DNA of 64,000 nt from Bacillota bacterium (GTDB lineage Bacteria; Bacillota_I; Bacilli_A; Erysipelotrichales; Erysipelotrichaceae). The notes beneath the pieces were generated by a model. It saw nothing but the letters and a program-made list of their open reading frames with translations, was not told the DNA's origin and did no database searches. A program made the translations under genes and the position numbers. Below, in pieces: positions 44,546-53,048 of this stretch (its first letter is position 1; every line of letters starts with the position of its first letter). The stretch covers positions 1 to 64,000 of the forward strand of contig JAEWFD010000004.1 in NCBI GenBank assembly GCA_023388995.1, in the 5' to 3' direction.

Positions 44546-46869
44546 ATGCTATATACTGGACGAAAAAAGATATTAAGATTGTACATTCAGCAATATTAAG
44601 AGATAAAACCGAAGTCAGCTCATGGCTAACTATAAGTGGTAAGAGTGGTAGTGGTAAAACACATCTTATCAAGGAAGCGGTAAATACATCTGTAAACAAT
44701 TCACAATTTATAATTCTAGTTGATGTTAGTTACGATAAGTTTGAATCGAATAATTTTTTTCTAAACCTCATGCAGCAATCTTATGTTCCTATTAAGCATG
44801 ACTATGAGATTGTAACTACTATACCAAAGAAATACAGCTTATCAGAATATGTTTCCACAATGAACAATATAAATAAGCTGTCTAATTTTTTTGTGGATTC
44901 GGTGAAAGAGATTGCAAAGATGGCACCTTTTGGTAATTTTACAAGTATTCCCATTGAGAAAGCTGCACAGCTAATATATGAACACAAACTAGTACCGGAA
45001 AACATTCTTTGGGGCTATTTTAATTCGATAATAAAAAAATATAGATTGTGTATAATTATTGATAACTACCAATTTTTACCCCAAGTGATTAAGCAGCAAT
45101 TTGAGACAAGACTCTCAGATTTTAAAGTAGGAATATCAATCATTTCTATCGTTCGAACCGAACAAGATGAAAATAAAAACATTAAAAATTGTACAGATTT
45201 CTCAATGAGCGAATTGTCATTGGTTTGTACTGATTATAATTTTTTTAGATCTGTTGTAGATAAACAATTACAAAATATATTTGATTTATCAATTAAAGAA
45301 ATAGATATTAAAAGAATATGGGAAATAACTGATGGAAATCTAAAACAGTTAGAGTTAATAATAAATGATTTAAGAATTAACCCTGGTTATGATATAATAA
45401 GTGTTCAAAGTACTATTGATAATCTTGATGAAATTCAAAAAAGTATTTTATGGGTTACTGCCTTATTTCCTGCTGGTATGAAGGAAGATTATTTGGTTCA
45501 AGCATTGTGCGATATACTAAATGAAACAGATAAATTCAAAATAAAACAAAAAATTATGTCTTTAGTTCATTTAGGTTATATTTATATAAATGGAAAATCA
45601 CAAGATGCTATTAAGCCTACACATGAAACTGTGGTGACTAATGCAAAAAAATCCTTAAATAATTACGATGTAGTATTATTTCAAAAGCAACTTTCAAAAA
45701 GTTTTGAAAATATACTATTGAATTTGGGTAAATCATCAGATTATTCATATTTACTTCACTGTTGGATTGGAGTCAGTACACTTGACACTTTAAAACTTAA
45801 TGCTAATTTTGTTGTTGACTTAATTACTTCTAAGTTTAAAGAAAACGCGTATTACTACATCGATAGTATCGCAGAAAATTTAAAACCAATTCTTTATGTT
45901 TTTGATGAAAAAACGTTAGAGAGAGTTTTAACATCATATCAAAGAGTGTCTGATTTTCGGGCTGGATTACGATTGTTGGATGATTTAAAATCAAGAAATC
46001 AGCTAGCTTATAATAAACACAAATTATTCCAAGTAAAATTTTTAACTCAAACATATGAATTTGAAGATGCACTTGAGTTAGCTAAGTTAATGCCATTAAA
46101 TACAGATTCGCTTTTATGTAAACTGAATATACTTCAACATTTAGGACGAGATAATGAAGCAAAACAATTATTAGACAATGAATTAATGGTCTGTGAAAAA
46201 AATGACGAGTATTATATAATACTTAGAAACACTGCGCATTACTTGGCATACGACGAAGCAATGCTAACGTTACATGCTGCATTAAAATATTTTGAAGAGA
46301 AACCTTTTACAGATTTTATAGTTGCTACAATTAAAAACAACTTAGGTGTTATTAACCTATGGAAGACTAATATTATATCTGCCAATAATTATTTACACCA
46401 AGCTAAAAAACAGTTATCTAGATTACAATCAAATGAAATTTTTGAACCATTATGCAATCTAAGCGTAAGTTCATTATTGTCCATGAATAATAATTTAGCG
46501 ATTGAGTATGCGGAGGAAGCATTAAAGTATTGTCCGAAAATTCTAACGCTTGATCAGTTAATGCTTAAAGTAAACTTACAGATCATTAATTTATGTTGTG
46601 AAAATTATACAGTTATTGAAACTATTTCAAATTTACAGGTATTAAAGGATGAATTCTCTACAATTGATGATCCTTGGTATGCTTTTCATTTAGAATTCAA
46701 TTTGCATCAATTGAATTGCATCAATAATACAATGCAGTGTAATTATTCTTCAAAATATGTTGATGACTATTATGATGGCTTTACAAAATATTATCTTATT
46801 GAAAAATTTACGATATATGGTAAAATTACTAGTTTATGTCTTGCTTTATCACCAAATTGGAGGTATTAA
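44546..46869 (+). CDS. STAND-like P-loop ATPase with apparent -1 frameshift near its start
   Basis: The long frame is open from 44536 but has no ATG before 44770, which lies after the Walker A motif. The only well-placed start is ATG 44546, ten bases after GGTGAG, one frame off. Its reading MLYTGRKK meets the heptamer A AAA AAG at 44563-44569; a -1 slip there enters exactly the long frame (DIKIVHSAILRDKTEVSSWLTISGKSGSGKTHL). The product would be 774 residues: a GR start motif, Walker A GKSGSGKT near 32-39, a Walker-B-like IIIDN, a winged-helix-like middle and a helical TPR-like C-terminal half. It may be a programmed shift, a slippage switch or a mutation. STAND ATPases are commonly signal-activated sensors or defence proteins. 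The last 41 bases overlap the opposing gene. Confidence 0.65.
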
Positions 46870-48091
46870 TGCTAGAGTGATACTTACTGATTAAGTGATC
46901 AATTGAAGTAGCAGAATTACCATAATTTATTATATTAGCAATGTATTGACCTATTTTTTCAACATCTTCGCTAGAATAGTTTAAGTTTGTTAATGTTGTT
47001 GTGCCTAAACGAATTCCTGATGTTATCAATGCATTTCGGATATCTTTAGGAATCTGGTTTCGGTTCACAAGAATTTTGTTTTCGTAAAAAATCTTTTCCA
47101 TATCTCTACCAGTATAATTAGTATTTGACAAATCAACTAAAATAATATGATTTCTAGCTCTTTTATTTATGGTTCTAATATGTTGTGTTGCCAAAATATC
47201 CAAAATAATATCTGTGTTTTTTAATACTGTGTTAGCATACTGCTGGATGTCAATTGTTGATAATTTTATAAGACACATTGCTTTTGCAAATATACTATTT
47301 TGTAAAGGACCACCCTGAGTTTTAGGAAATATTGACTGAGAAATATCATTATGAAAATTAGAACGATATATGATAATTCCGCCTTGAGGTCCCCGCAATG
47401 TTTTGTCTAATGTAAATGTTGCGAAATCAACATACGGAAATATTTTATTATGGACATTTCCAGCAATATACAGTACTGAATGACATATATCTGACATAAT
47501 TTTTACATCGTATTTTGAGGTAATAGATGCAATTCTCGCAAAGTTAAATTCTCCTGTGTAAGAAGAAGCTCCGACTATAATCAATTTTGGCTTTTTACTG
47601 ATAATTAACAATTCTAAATGCTCGTAATCTATTTCCCTTTTATCATCTAATAAATAATATACAACATTGATATTTCTGCACCCCATTTTTGTATGAGAAA
47701 TATGCCCCCCATCTTTAGGATGTAGTGATAGCACTGTATCTCCATCTGCTAAAATCGCATTATATACAATCTGATTCGCTTGCGTGCCTGAATTTGGTTG
47801 TACACTGACTCTATAGTCACTTTTATTTAAACTAAAAATATATAATGCTAGTTCTTCTGAATATAATTCAATATCGTCAAGAGATTTACAAATAGGGAAG
47901 TATCTTTTCCCGATAGTTCCTTCTGTTGGCAAAGTATTAAATGGCATCGCTTGAATATCTAATACTTCAGTAAACGGATAACTGGAACATGCTGTCATAT
48001 TTATAAATGAATTTTGATCAATGCTATAAGATCTAATAATATCATTAATTTTTTTAAATTCATCACCAATAAACTCTTTTATTATATACAT
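46829..48091 (-). CDS. Divergent serine-hydroxymethyltransferase-like PLP enzyme
   Basis: 420 residues, normal SHMT length and fold-type I order: EGTIGKRYF, VQPNSGTQANQ, DGGHISH, ASSYTGEF, D201-H204 (SDICHSV) and the PLP Lys K230 in TLDKTLRGPQGG. The usual THKTL His is Asp here (D229), and the Tyr two places before the catalytic-Glu equivalent (E57) is Pro, so the reaction may differ from glycine-serine interconversion. It is unlikely to be the housekeeping glyA. It starts 14 bases inside the right inverted repeat, has only a weak GGA site, and its 3' end overlaps that of the ATPase gene. No good promoter is visible outside the repeat on its side. Confidence 0.75.
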   Translation of the reverse strand: MYIIKEFIGDEFKKINDIIRSYSIDQNSFINMTACSSYPFTEVLDIQAMPFNTLPTEGTIGKRYFPICKSLDDIELYSEELALYIFSLNKSDYRVSVQPNSGTQANQIVYNAILADGDTVLSLHPKDGGHISHTKMGCRNINVVYYLLDDKREIDYEHLELLIISKKPKLIIVGASSYTGEFNFARIASITSKYDVKIMSDICHSVLYIAGNVHNKIFPYVDFATFTLDKTLRGPQGGIIIYRSNFHNDISQSIFPKTQGGPLQNSIFAKAMCLIKLSTIDIQQYANTVLKNTDIILDILATQHIRTINKRARNHIILVDLSNTNYTGRDMEKIFYENKILVNRNQIPKDIRNALITSGIRLGTTTLTNLNYSSEDVEKIGQYIANIINYGNSATSIDHLISKYHSSINTSNLVIKQDIN

Positions 48092-48104
48092 TTAAAAGTC
48101 CATA

Positions 48105-48126
48105 TATAGATAATTACTTATTATCT
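48105..48126 (-). repeat. Right copy of the 22-bp inverted repeat
   Basis: Exact complement-inverted copy of 44503-44524. Its own palindrome is shorter (seven-base arms around TACTT) because two bases at the outer edge differ. It lies 14 bases before the SHMT-like start codon and 125 bases before the tyrosine recombinase gene. The match stops abruptly at both sides, as expected of a specific site rather than general duplication. Confidence 0.65.
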
Positions 48127-48250
48127 TACCTTTCTTATAAAGAATTTTATCATAAAACATTAAATTTTAATCCACTATTTTCCAATTATTATCCAAAATG
48201 CCTCTATTTATCAGTATAATTAATAATTCAGAATAAGAAGGAGCCCTACA

Positions 48251-49147
48251 ATGCAAATTACAACACCATTAGTTAATCAATTTCTAAGAACCTGTGTTAC
48301 CAAGCGTCTAAGTCCACATACTTTAAAAGCATATCGAATCGATCTTGCTCAAATACAACAATACTTTCAAGAAAAAGAAATATCAAAATCAAATTTAACC
48401 ACATATATATCCAGTTTAAGCAACTCATATAAAGCAAAATCTGTAAAACGCAAACTCGCATCCTTGAATGTCTTTTTTGAATATCTTGTCTTTGAGGAAC
48501 TAATTGAACAAAACCCATTGCTGAAAGTAAAGCATAAAATCAAGGAGGAAAAACGACTTCCAAGTACAATTAATTTAAGTGATTTGTGCATTATATTTAC
48601 AAGTGCACAAGCAAGCCGCAATATCCTAGTTCAACGCGATCTAGCTGTCTTGGAGACATTAATCAGTACTGGAATTCGTGTATCTGAATTATGTTCCATA
48701 AAGATTAATGATATTAACTTCGCTGAAAGCTACATAAAAGTAAATGGAAAAGGATCAAAGGAACGAATCGTCTATTTGAATGATTCCGTAAAATCTATTC
48801 TCTATGACTATTACCATCACTTCAAATCGCCAATTGATGCTTGCGGATATCTTTTCATCAACAAACATCATAAACCATTAAGCGACCAATCAGTTAGATC
48901 AATGATTAAAAAGTACAGCATGAAAGTATTTAAGCATATTACTCCACATATGTTCCGTCATACCTTTGCAACCATGTTGCTTGAACAAGAAGTAGATATT
49001 TCCTATATCCAGAAAATTTTGGGACATAGTTCTATTACAACTACCGCAATCTATGCCTATGCCTCCAATGCAAAGCAAAAAGATATCTTAAAGAATAAAA
49101 ATCCACGACAAATGCTATCATCCTATCAAGACATAGCAAAGTTTTAG
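48251..49147 (+). CDS. XerC/D-type tyrosine recombinase
   Basis: 298 residues. N-terminal SAM-like DNA-binding domain (RLSPHTLKAYRIDLAQIQQYF) and a complete catalytic set: R143 (TGIRVSEL), K167 (NGKGSKERIVYL), H233 and R236 (HMFRHTFA), H259 (LGHSS) and nucleophile Y268 (IYAY). AAGGAGG-like site upstream, TATAAT at 48215-48220. It is short, like Xer and DNA-inversion recombinases, and lacks an integrase arm-binding domain. Its position next to an inverted-repeat pair suggests it inverts the 3.6-kb segment (inference). The housekeeping Xer role is the alternative. Confidence 0.88.
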   Translation: MQITTPLVNQFLRTCVTKRLSPHTLKAYRIDLAQIQQYFQEKEISKSNLTTYISSLSNSYKAKSVKRKLASLNVFFEYLVFEELIEQNPLLKVKHKIKEEKRLPSTINLSDLCIIFTSAQASRNILVQRDLAVLETLISTGIRVSELCSIKINDINFAESYIKVNGKGSKERIVYLNDSVKSILYDYYHHFKSPIDACGYLFINKHHKPLSDQSVRSMIKKYSMKVFKHITPHMFRHTFATMLLEQEVDISYIQKILGHSSITTTAIYAYASNAKQKDILKNKNPRQMLSSYQDIAKF

Positions 49148-49169
49148 CTACAACATAAAAGTTCTTAAT

Positions 49170-49213
49170 AAAAAAAAACCTAAAGGCTACTCCCAACATG
49201 ATTTTAATAGCCT
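49170..49213 (-). terminator. Possible terminator between xer-like and satD-like genes
   Basis: AGGCTA (49184-49189) and TAGCCT (49208-49213) form a stem with an 18-base loop; on the minus strand nine T follow after five bases. It could end the 49405-50085 transcript. The loop is long, so confidence is low. No gene was seen in 49148-49404. Confidence 0.35.
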
Positions 49214-49404
49214 AAATAAAATGCCTCAATTACTGGAACAAGAAGGTTTACAAGAACCATTATAAGTCCATACAATGCTGTATCCAAACTATATGTATCC
49301 AATTATTCTTATTGCTTATATCTATCTCTAAATCGTGTTTTGCATCCTTAGACCAATAAAATTCATAAATAATATGTCCTATCATTAACAGTATCCATTA
49401 GCTC

Positions 49405-50085
49405 TTAAATGTCATTATTTCCTACCTCGCCCAAAACTCGCTCTATCGTTTCTATTGCTTCACGATATGAATAATAGTGTCCGGCTGCTAAAATCTTATG
49501 AACAGTTGGCTGCCTAATATGAAATCGCTCTGCAATCTCCAACTGATTGCTTTCTTGCTTCATATTGTATATGATTTCTCGCTGACGATCACTCCATTTA
49601 GATGTAATTATCGCTAATAATGATAGCACCGTATTTAACATTGACGTTGCTTGCTCATAATGCCCTTCAATCTCTATCCTTAAATTCCCGGTCCGCTGCC
49701 TTCTCTTTTCTAGGTTCTTAACAAAATCAATCGCTGCTCTCGCTTTATAATATCCGGGACCGTCAGCTCCGATAGCCATTGTACGATTAATCTTCGTGGT
49801 AATCTCACCAATTCCGATGCCAAATCGAATCTTTACAGGATGCATCCTTTGTTCAATTTCAGTTAAAATCTTCATTGTATTCCCCCCCTTGGAAAGCAAT
49901 CCCTGAAATTCATCTCCTAGCGTAATCATAAACTGTGCCGCAATATCATCCTCATATATATGGTTTATCTCTTCCAATACTCTTCCTAACTTTTCTTGAA
50001 TTTGATTGCGGTCTTGAATCAGTTTAGACTTTTTGATATCACCAATAATCGCAATATAAGCTTTATACGTAAAATTGAAAAACAT
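49405..50085 (-). CDS. satD: SatD-family protein with C-terminal HTH
   Basis: 226 residues. The N-terminal region (YIAIIGDIKKSKLIQDRNQIQEKLGRVLEEIN...FMITLGDEFQGLL...IRFGIGIGEITTKI) is typical of the SatD family, which resembles nucleotide-cyclase-fold proteins. The C-terminal HTH (SNQLEIAERFHIRQPTVHKILAAG) suggests DNA binding. SatD is named from an acid-tolerance locus in streptococci; its biochemical role is unclear. A perfect AGGAGG precedes the ATG. The upstream tandem repeats suggest autoregulation. It is transcribed alone. Confidence 0.8.
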   Translation of the reverse strand: MFFNFTYKAYIAIIGDIKKSKLIQDRNQIQEKLGRVLEEINHIYEDDIAAQFMITLGDEFQGLLSKGGNTMKILTEIEQRMHPVKIRFGIGIGEITTKINRTMAIGADGPGYYKARAAIDFVKNLEKRRQRTGNLRIEIEGHYEQATSMLNTVLSLLAIITSKWSDRQREIIYNMKQESNQLEIAERFHIRQPTVHKILAAGHYYSYREAIETIERVLGEVGNNDI

Positions 50086-50109
50086 AGGGTTACCTCCTAA
50101 TATAGTTCA

Positions 50110-50138
50110 ATTATATACCTATAAACAGCTATATTCAA
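50110..50138 (-). promoter_or_regulatory. Promoter of the satD-like gene
   Basis: On the minus strand TTGAAT (50138-50133), 17 bases, TATAAT (50115-50110), 25 bases before the start codon. Confidence 0.65.
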
Positions 50139-50142
50139 CCAT

Positions 50143-50181
50143 TATAGCCAAATATAGCTATTTAACTATTATATAGCCAAA
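50143..50181 (-). repeat. Tandem TTTGGCTATA elements upstream of the satD promoter
   Basis: The ten-base block TTTGGCTATA (minus strand) occurs at 50181-50172 and 50152-50143, exactly 29 bases apart, each followed by AT-rich sequence ending in a further TAGCT. They lie directly upstream of the -35 box on the same helical face region. They look like paired binding sites for an activator or for the HTH protein encoded downstream. Confidence 0.55.
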
Positions 50182-50219
50182 AACAGGTATAATAGAAAAT
50201 CCACCGCGATGCGATGGAT

Positions 50220-51281
50220 CTAAGCAGTTATTTTATGTTCATCCAAACCCAGAATCTTGCACGCATTCTGATAATACACCTTCTTCAGCACCTCATCCGG
50301 AAGACCAATACCATAAATCCGCCATCTGCCCTGTCCAGGCTGTTCCCCTGCTTGCTGATATTCAAAGTACTCATCGAAGGTCTCCAAAAAGCGGAAATAA
50401 ACTCTTTGGATCGATAAATCCAATGGCGTACAATCGGTACCATACAGAATGCGATCCTGATAGTTTAAGAAAAATGCTCTGGCACTGTAAGGAACTCGTC
50501 CAAGCTCAGCGATTCGCGCCGCAATATCAATATACATATTGGGAAAGCGGTCCAGCCGCTGCGCTACATGAGCTAAATTCTCACTGTAAGAACCGAAGTG
50601 CGCGATGATAAACGTTGTATTCGGATGTGAGGCAATCATCCGATCCTGCATCTCCATCAGCTCTGCAAAGGAGTATTGATCTTCTTTCAGAAATGACCAA
50701 TCCGGATTGACATGCAATTCCTCGAACCGTTCATTATAAGCATCGATTGGTTTAAAGAAGGCCACCGGATCTGCGATATGAAGCAGGACAGGAATCTTCA
50801 GCTCAGCTGCTGTTTCGTATACCACACCCAGGCGGGGATCGTCCGTGCGGATATAGGCACCGCTTTTATCTTTCTGATTCAGGGAGATGTCCTTCCACAT
50901 CTTGATTCCGCGAGCACCCTTTTGGTAGCTGCTTCGCAAGTGGGTACGAATCATCTCAGCAAAATGAGGCTCGTCAATCTTCGAAACATCAATCCAGACG
51001 AAGGTCGTAATCGTATTACCATGATCACCAATTTTCCGAAACATGCGATCTCGTTCATCACCCCAAGCTCCATCCAGATTTACCAAATGCTTAATTCTAT
51101 ATTCTGCTAAATGGCGCATAAACAACTCCGTATCATAGCGCTCTTCATATTGCTTCCCCAGCACCAGTGATCCCATATGCATATGGATATCCACCACCGG
51201 AAAGCGTGGCTTCATGATAAGATGCTCCTGAACCACACATTCACTTTTTGGTTGATAGGCTGACAGTAAAATATCGTTCAT
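50220..51281 (-). CDS. Amidohydrolase-superfamily TIM-barrel hydrolase
   Basis: 353 residues. The metal site begins VVDIHMHMG, then MWKDISL (Lys region), VLLHIADP, FIIAHFG and YGTDCTPLD near the end: the PF04909-type amidohydrolase pattern. It probably hydrolyses or decarboxylates a small organic acid or lactone. As the last gene after an ABC sugar importer, ten bases downstream of the second permease, it may process a sugar-acid or lactone derived from the imported compound. The specific substrate is unknown. Confidence 0.75.
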   Translation of the reverse strand: MNDILLSAYQPKSECVVQEHLIMKPRFPVVDIHMHMGSLVLGKQYEERYDTELFMRHLAEYRIKHLVNLDGAWGDERDRMFRKIGDHGNTITTFVWIDVSKIDEPHFAEMIRTHLRSSYQKGARGIKMWKDISLNQKDKSGAYIRTDDPRLGVVYETAAELKIPVLLHIADPVAFFKPIDAYNERFEELHVNPDWSFLKEDQYSFAELMEMQDRMIASHPNTTFIIAHFGSYSENLAHVAQRLDRFPNMYIDIAARIAELGRVPYSARAFFLNYQDRILYGTDCTPLDLSIQRVYFRFLETFDEYFEYQQAGEQPGQGRWRIYGIGLPDEVLKKVYYQNACKILGLDEHKITA

Positions 51282-51291
51282 TGTATCTCTC

Positions 51292-52131
51292 CTATTTCAT
51301 GCCGGTTGTGGCAATCCCTTTGATAAATTGCTTTTGGAAAAACAAGAAGACCATCATCACCGGCACCATGATCAAAGCAGAAGCAGCCATTGTTGCTGAC
51401 AAATCAGCCGCATGCTGCGACGAGAAGAACGACAAGGCAATCGGCAGCGTCATTTTCTTCACATCATTGAGCATAATCAGCGGATTCAGGTAATCATTCC
51501 AGTAATTCAAAAAGGTAAAGATCGTCAGGGAACCAAGCGTCGGACGAATTAACGGCAAGATAATCTGCCAGTAAATCCGAAAATCGCTCGCACCATCCAG
51601 CCGCGCACTTTCGATTACTTCATTCGGTACTTCTTCACAAGCCTGCTTGCACAAGAAAATGCCGAAGGCATTCACGAACGAAGGCAGAATCAAGGCCCCT
51701 GCATGGTTATACAGTCCCAGTGCATTGATCAGCAGAAAGGACGGAATCATCGTCGTCTGTGATGGCACCATCATACTGGACAGCACCAGAAGAAACAAGA
51801 TTTTCTTTCCTTTAAACTCATATTTCGAAAACAAATAGCCGACAATAGAGCTCGTAAACACAATCACAGCCGTATTCACCGTTGTGATAAAAACACTGTT
51901 GTACAGCCAGTGAAAGAACATGGACTTGGTCAAAACTTTAATATATCCCTGTATGGTTGGCACTAGCGGAATGATGTGCCGCGGATTCACCAAAATTTCC
52001 TTGGTACTTTTAAAGGAGTTTGACAACATCCATAGAAAAGGCAATACAAAGAACACCGAAAGAATACCTAAAACAAGAAAGCACAGCAGCACCGCAAATG
52101 ATCGTTTTGTTAGTTTTCTGTGTTTCCTCAT
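51292..52131 (-). CDS. Sugar ABC transporter permease (MalG type)
   Basis: 279 residues, six membrane helices, and the EAA loop EVPNEVIESARLDGASDFRIYWQIILPLIRPTLG of binding-protein-dependent importers. C-terminal helices end with FIKGIATTGMK, typical of MalG/LacG. It pairs with the MalF-type protein at 52133, one base away. No ATPase gene is in the cluster, so a shared MsmX-like ATPase elsewhere probably energises it. Confidence 0.9.
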   Translation of the reverse strand: MRKHRKLTKRSFAVLLCFLVLGILSVFFVLPFLWMLSNSFKSTKEILVNPRHIIPLVPTIQGYIKVLTKSMFFHWLYNSVFITTVNTAVIVFTSSIVGYLFSKYEFKGKKILFLLVLSSMMVPSQTTMIPSFLLINALGLYNHAGALILPSFVNAFGIFLCKQACEEVPNEVIESARLDGASDFRIYWQIILPLIRPTLGSLTIFTFLNYWNDYLNPLIMLNDVKKMTLPIALSFFSSQHAADLSATMAASALIMVPVMMVFLFFQKQFIKGIATTGMK

Positions 52132-52132
52132 A

Positions 52133-53008
52133 TTAGTACTCCCAATCTACTTTCTGCAGCCGCTGCTGGATCAAGGTAATCACTAAGATAAAAACAAACA
52201 AGACCATGGAAATAGCCGAGGCATAACCCATATCTTTATATTCAAAGGCCATCTTATAAATATAATGCGTCAATACCAAAGCGGAATTTTGCGGACCCGC
52301 CTTCGGCACCATCACCGAGAACTGGGCAAACATCTGGAAATGACTGATGAATGTCATAATCGTTACAAACATGAATGTGCGGCCAAGCAGCGGCAATGTG
52401 ATATGGCGGAACTGATGCCACGAAGATGCACCATCAATCTTAGAGGCCTCATAGAATTCTTTGGGAATCGCATCCATTCCGGCACTGAATAAGATGATGT
52501 TATAGCCAATATCCACCCACAACGTAAACAGGATGATGGAATACATCACAACATTGGGATTACCAAGCCAGTTAATTGAGGGCAGCTGCAACAGTTTCAA
52601 AATCATGTTAGCCAAGCCATTATTGGTTGGAAAGATGCTGCGTGACCACACCACGCTTGCGGCAACAAGCGGGGCAACACAAGGCAGGAAAAAGATCATC
52701 CGAAAAAAGCTGCGAACCTTGTTGGAACGAAAAATACTGATGAACTGGGCGATCACCAATGACAGCAGCAAATTCAAGCAAACCGTAACGCCGACAAAGC
52801 CAAGGGTATTCCCAAGGGCTTTGTAAAACAGCATATCTGACAGCAATCGTTGAAAGTTGGAAAGTCCGACAAAGGAATTGACACTGCGCAGCGGATTATA
52901 ATCCATGAGCGCAATCCCAAACCCGCCAAGAATCGGCCCGATAATAAAGATTGCCATATGAAGAAAAACCGGAACTAATACCATCCATACAAATTTATGA
53001 TTCTTCAT
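52133..53008 (-). CDS. Sugar ABC transporter permease (MalF type)
   Basis: 291 residues, six membrane helices, EAA loop AIPKEFYEASKIDGASSWHQFRHITLPLLGRTF. It forms the channel with the MalG-type partner. A GGAG site precedes ATG 53008. It follows the substrate-binding lipoprotein gene by 40 bases. Confidence 0.9.
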   Translation of the reverse strand: MKNHKFVWMVLVPVFLHMAIFIIGPILGGFGIALMDYNPLRSVNSFVGLSNFQRLLSDMLFYKALGNTLGFVGVTVCLNLLLSLVIAQFISIFRSNKVRSFFRMIFFLPCVAPLVAASVVWSRSIFPTNNGLANMILKLLQLPSINWLGNPNVVMYSIILFTLWVDIGYNIILFSAGMDAIPKEFYEASKIDGASSWHQFRHITLPLLGRTFMFVTIMTFISHFQMFAQFSVMVPKAGPQNSALVLTHYIYKMAFEYKDMGYASAISMVLFVFILVITLIQQRLQKVDWEY

Positions 53009-53048
53009 GTTTCTTCTCCTTGTAAAAGAAGGATGTATAACATCCCTC

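Noticed and set aside
44501..48126. The ATPase/SHMT segment as a small transposon with 22-bp terminal repeats
   Set aside because: No target-site duplication is visible outside the repeats, no transposase lies inside, and the start codons are set almost on the repeats. It is kept only as an alternative to the inversion model.
50100..50195. Short repeated TATAGCC units as a CRISPR-like array
   Set aside because: Only two full units, no spacers of uniform length and no cas genes; they fit operator sites better.
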